NCBI GenBank assembly: GCA_903643055.1
Contig: CAHJWV010000016.1
Coordinates: forward strand, 1 to 6,336
Length of the DNA stretch: 6,336 nucleotides
Origin: Burkholderiales bacterium
Lineage (GTDB): Bacteria > Pseudomonadota > Gammaproteobacteria > Burkholderiales > Burkholderiaceae
Direction of reading: 5' to 3'
Part shown: piece by piece, positions 5,159-6,336 of the stretch
Numbering within the stretch: the first letter of the stretch is position 1
Layout: every line of letters begins with the position of its first letter
Program-made: the position numbers and the translations under genes
Notes under the pieces: generated by a model
The model's database searches: none
Told to the model about the DNA's origin: nothing
Seen by the model: only the letters and a program-made list of their open reading frames with translations

Positions 5159-6169
5159 CCCACGCCGATCGCCGAATTCATCGCGCTGGACGATGAAGCG
5201 CTGCAGCGCGAAGTGCTCGGCGCCTACCGTCCGGCGGTCCTTCGCGGCCTGGTCAAGCACTGGCCTGCGGTGCAGCACGGCCGCAAGTCACCGCAAGCCA
5301 TCGCGGCTTACCTCAGCGCGCAAGACAGCGGCCGCCCGGTCAACGCGGTGATGACGCGACCGGAAGAGAACGGTCGCATTTTTTACAACGCGGCGATGGA
5401 CGGCTTCAACTTCGTGCGCAACCAGGTGCCGCTGTCGAAGGTGATCGAGCAGGTGCTGCGCTACGGCAGCTTCGACAAGGCGCCAGCCGTGGCCGCACAA
5501 AGCGCGGTGATTGCCGAATGTCTGCCGGCCTTCGTGGCCGACAACCCGCTGCCATTGTTCGATCAGGTGGCGCCGCCGCGCATCTGGCTCGGCAGCGCGA
5601 TCACGACGCCGGCGCACTTCGATGAGTCGAACAACATCGCCTGCGTGGTGGCCGGCCAGCGGCGCTTCACACTGTTTCCGCCCGAGCAGATCGGCAACCT
5701 CTACATCGGCCCGCTGGACCACGCGCCGACCGGCACACCGATCAGCATGGTGTCGTTCGCTCAACCCGATTTCAAGCGCTTCCCGAAATTCCGCGAGGCG
5801 CTGGCGCATGCCTTCGTCGCTGACCTGGAGCCGGGCGATGCGATCTTCATTCCGGCGCTGTGGTGGCACCACGTCGAGTCGTTGCAGCGCTTCAATGTGC
5901 TGGTCAACTATTGGTGGAAAGGCGTGCTGCAGCCCGGGCGCACGCCGCCGCCGTCGGCCTTCGGTTGCCTGATGCACACGCTCGTGAGCCTGAAGCAGCT
6001 GTCGCCCGACGAGCGCCGCGCCTGGGGCGCGATCTTCGATCACTATGTGTTCAACCCCGAGGCCGACAGCACCGGCCACATTCCGCCCGAGCGGCGTGGC
6101 ATTCTGGGTGAGTTGACGCCACAGCAGGTGGCGCAGGTGCGCGCCGCCCTGCTGGCGCAGGTGCGCTGA
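5135..6169 (+). CDS. JmjC/cupin_8 Fe(II)- and 2-oxoglutarate-dependent oxygenase, FIH-like
   Basis: A 344-residue cytosolic member of the JmjC/cupin_8 branch of 2-oxoglutarate oxygenases, which hydroxylate (or demethylate) protein side chains. The double-stranded beta-helix is clear: TPAHFDESNN (158-167) supplies the HxD pair His161/Asp163, and LEPGDAIFIPALWWHHVESL (231-250) supplies the distal His (His246 by analogy). Aligned by eye to human FIH (factor inhibiting HIF), Thr158, Asn167, Arg176 and Asn258 fall where FIH has Thr196, Asn205, Lys214 and Asn294, its co-substrate pocket; Lys to Arg is the only change. FPPEQIGNLY (181-190) and FKRFPKF (213-219) also have close FIH counterparts. A helical C-terminal region (about 278-344) follows, as in dimeric FIH. 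I chose ATG 5135; a 12-bp tandem duplication gives a second ATG at 5147, and a TTG at 5120 is also in frame. The gene is transcribed alone and convergent with a LysR gene. Enzyme class is firm; the substrate is unknown. Confidence 0.9.
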   Translation: MSDRMSDRPTPIAEFIALDDEALQREVLGAYRPAVLRGLVKHWPAVQHGRKSPQAIAAYLSAQDSGRPVNAVMTRPEENGRIFYNAAMDGFNFVRNQVPLSKVIEQVLRYGSFDKAPAVAAQSAVIAECLPAFVADNPLPLFDQVAPPRIWLGSAITTPAHFDESNNIACVVAGQRRFTLFPPEQIGNLYIGPLDHAPTGTPISMVSFAQPDFKRFPKFREALAHAFVADLEPGDAIFIPALWWHHVESLQRFNVLVNYWWKGVLQPGRTPPPSAFGCLMHTLVSLKQLSPDERRAWGAIFDHYVFNPEADSTGHIPPERRGILGELTPQQVAQVRAALLAQVR

Positions 6170-6185
6170 GCCTGTCAGGAACAAA

Positions 6186-6198
6186 GGGCGGCCGGCCC
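6186..6198 (-). terminator. Possible weak terminator between the convergent JmjC and LysR genes
   Basis: Read on the minus strand, GGGC and GCCC (6195-6198 and 6186-6189) form a short 4-bp GC stem with a 5-base loop, followed by TTTGTT. It lies about 25 bases past the LysR stop. An alternative stem uses GCGGC/GCCGC at 6202-6206 and 6188-6192. The stem is short, so confidence is low. There is no T-run in the JmjC direction. Confidence 0.25.
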
Positions 6199-6222
6199 GC
6201 AGCCGCTTCGCCACCGAATGCG

Positions 6223-6336
6223 TCAGGCCGGGACGGCCAAGGGGCTGTGCTCGAAATAGCTGACACAGAAATCTTTGAAGGTGCGAACCAGCGGCGACAG
6301 GTAGCGGTTGCTGGGGTAAGCCGCAGCCACCTTGAC
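6223..6336 (-). CDS. LysR-type transcriptional regulator, C-terminal fragment (runs off the window)
   Basis: The minus strand is open from the right edge to a TGA at 6223-6225 and encodes the last 37 residues. The segment YPSNRYLSPLVRTFKDFCVSYF is the typical end of the LysR substrate-binding domain (consensus like YPxxRxLSPKVRAFIDFL). The DNA-binding N-terminus lies outside the window, so target and co-inducer cannot be judged. It is convergent with the JmjC gene, 53 bp between stops. Nothing here ties it to the JmjC or ene-reductase genes. Confidence 0.8.
   Translation of the reverse strand, partial: VKVAAAYPSNRYLSPLVRTFKDFCVSYFEHSPLAVPA

Noticed and set aside
5288..6214. A 308-codon minus-strand open frame opposite the JmjC gene
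   Set aside because: It is an antisense shadow, with Arg/His-rich composition and no motif; the plus strand encodes a well-defined oxygenase.

Overview
This is a GC-rich, gene-dense chromosomal window. Its gene families and codon use suggest a betaproteobacterium, most likely Burkholderiales. That placement is an inference from protein resemblance and base composition, not from a marker gene. I see no mobile element, CRISPR array, tRNA or rRNA.

Layout, left to right. (1) 1-195 holds no gene I can support, only a small hairpin just past the rlmJ stop. (2) 196-1041, minus strand: rlmJ, a 23S rRNA adenine-N6 methyltransferase. (3) 1042-1247: a divergent control region with a terminator-like hairpin plus T-run, a 19-bp interrupted palindrome over a candidate -35 box, and a strong Shine-Dalgarno. 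(4) 1248-2255, plus strand: a zinc-type alcohol dehydrogenase/quinone reductase-like gene interrupted at codon 65 by one in-frame TGA where the family has Trp. (5) 2316-3413, plus strand: an Old Yellow Enzyme-family ene-reductase of the NemA type. (6) 3463-4047, minus strand: a YiiM-like MOSC-domain protein without the usual active-site Cys. (7) 4105-4908, minus strand: an exported TupA-like solute-binding protein, probably co-transcribed with the MOSC gene. (8) 5135-6169, plus strand: a JmjC/cupin_8 Fe(II)/2-oxoglutarate oxygenase strikingly like the asparaginyl hydroxylase FIH. (9) 6223-6336, minus strand: the last 37 codons of a LysR-type regulator that runs off the window.

How the genes fit together. 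The dehydrogenase-like gene and the ene-reductase form a plus-strand pair suited to reducing electrophilic carbonyl or alkene compounds with NAD(P)H. Each has its own palindromic promoter-proximal sequence, and the first gene now looks broken. The solute-binding protein and MOSC protein form a minus-strand pair whose nearest relatives point to molybdenum/tungsten metabolism. Both, however, lack signature residues of those families, and no ABC permease or ATPase is present here. rlmJ and the FIH-like oxygenase are apparently independent units.

No clearly new multi-gene system is visible. The points most worth a second look are the FIH-like oxygenase, the internal TGA, the atypical MOSC/TupA-like pair with its tandem 7-bp repeat promoter, and the hairpin plus palindrome at 1121-1171.
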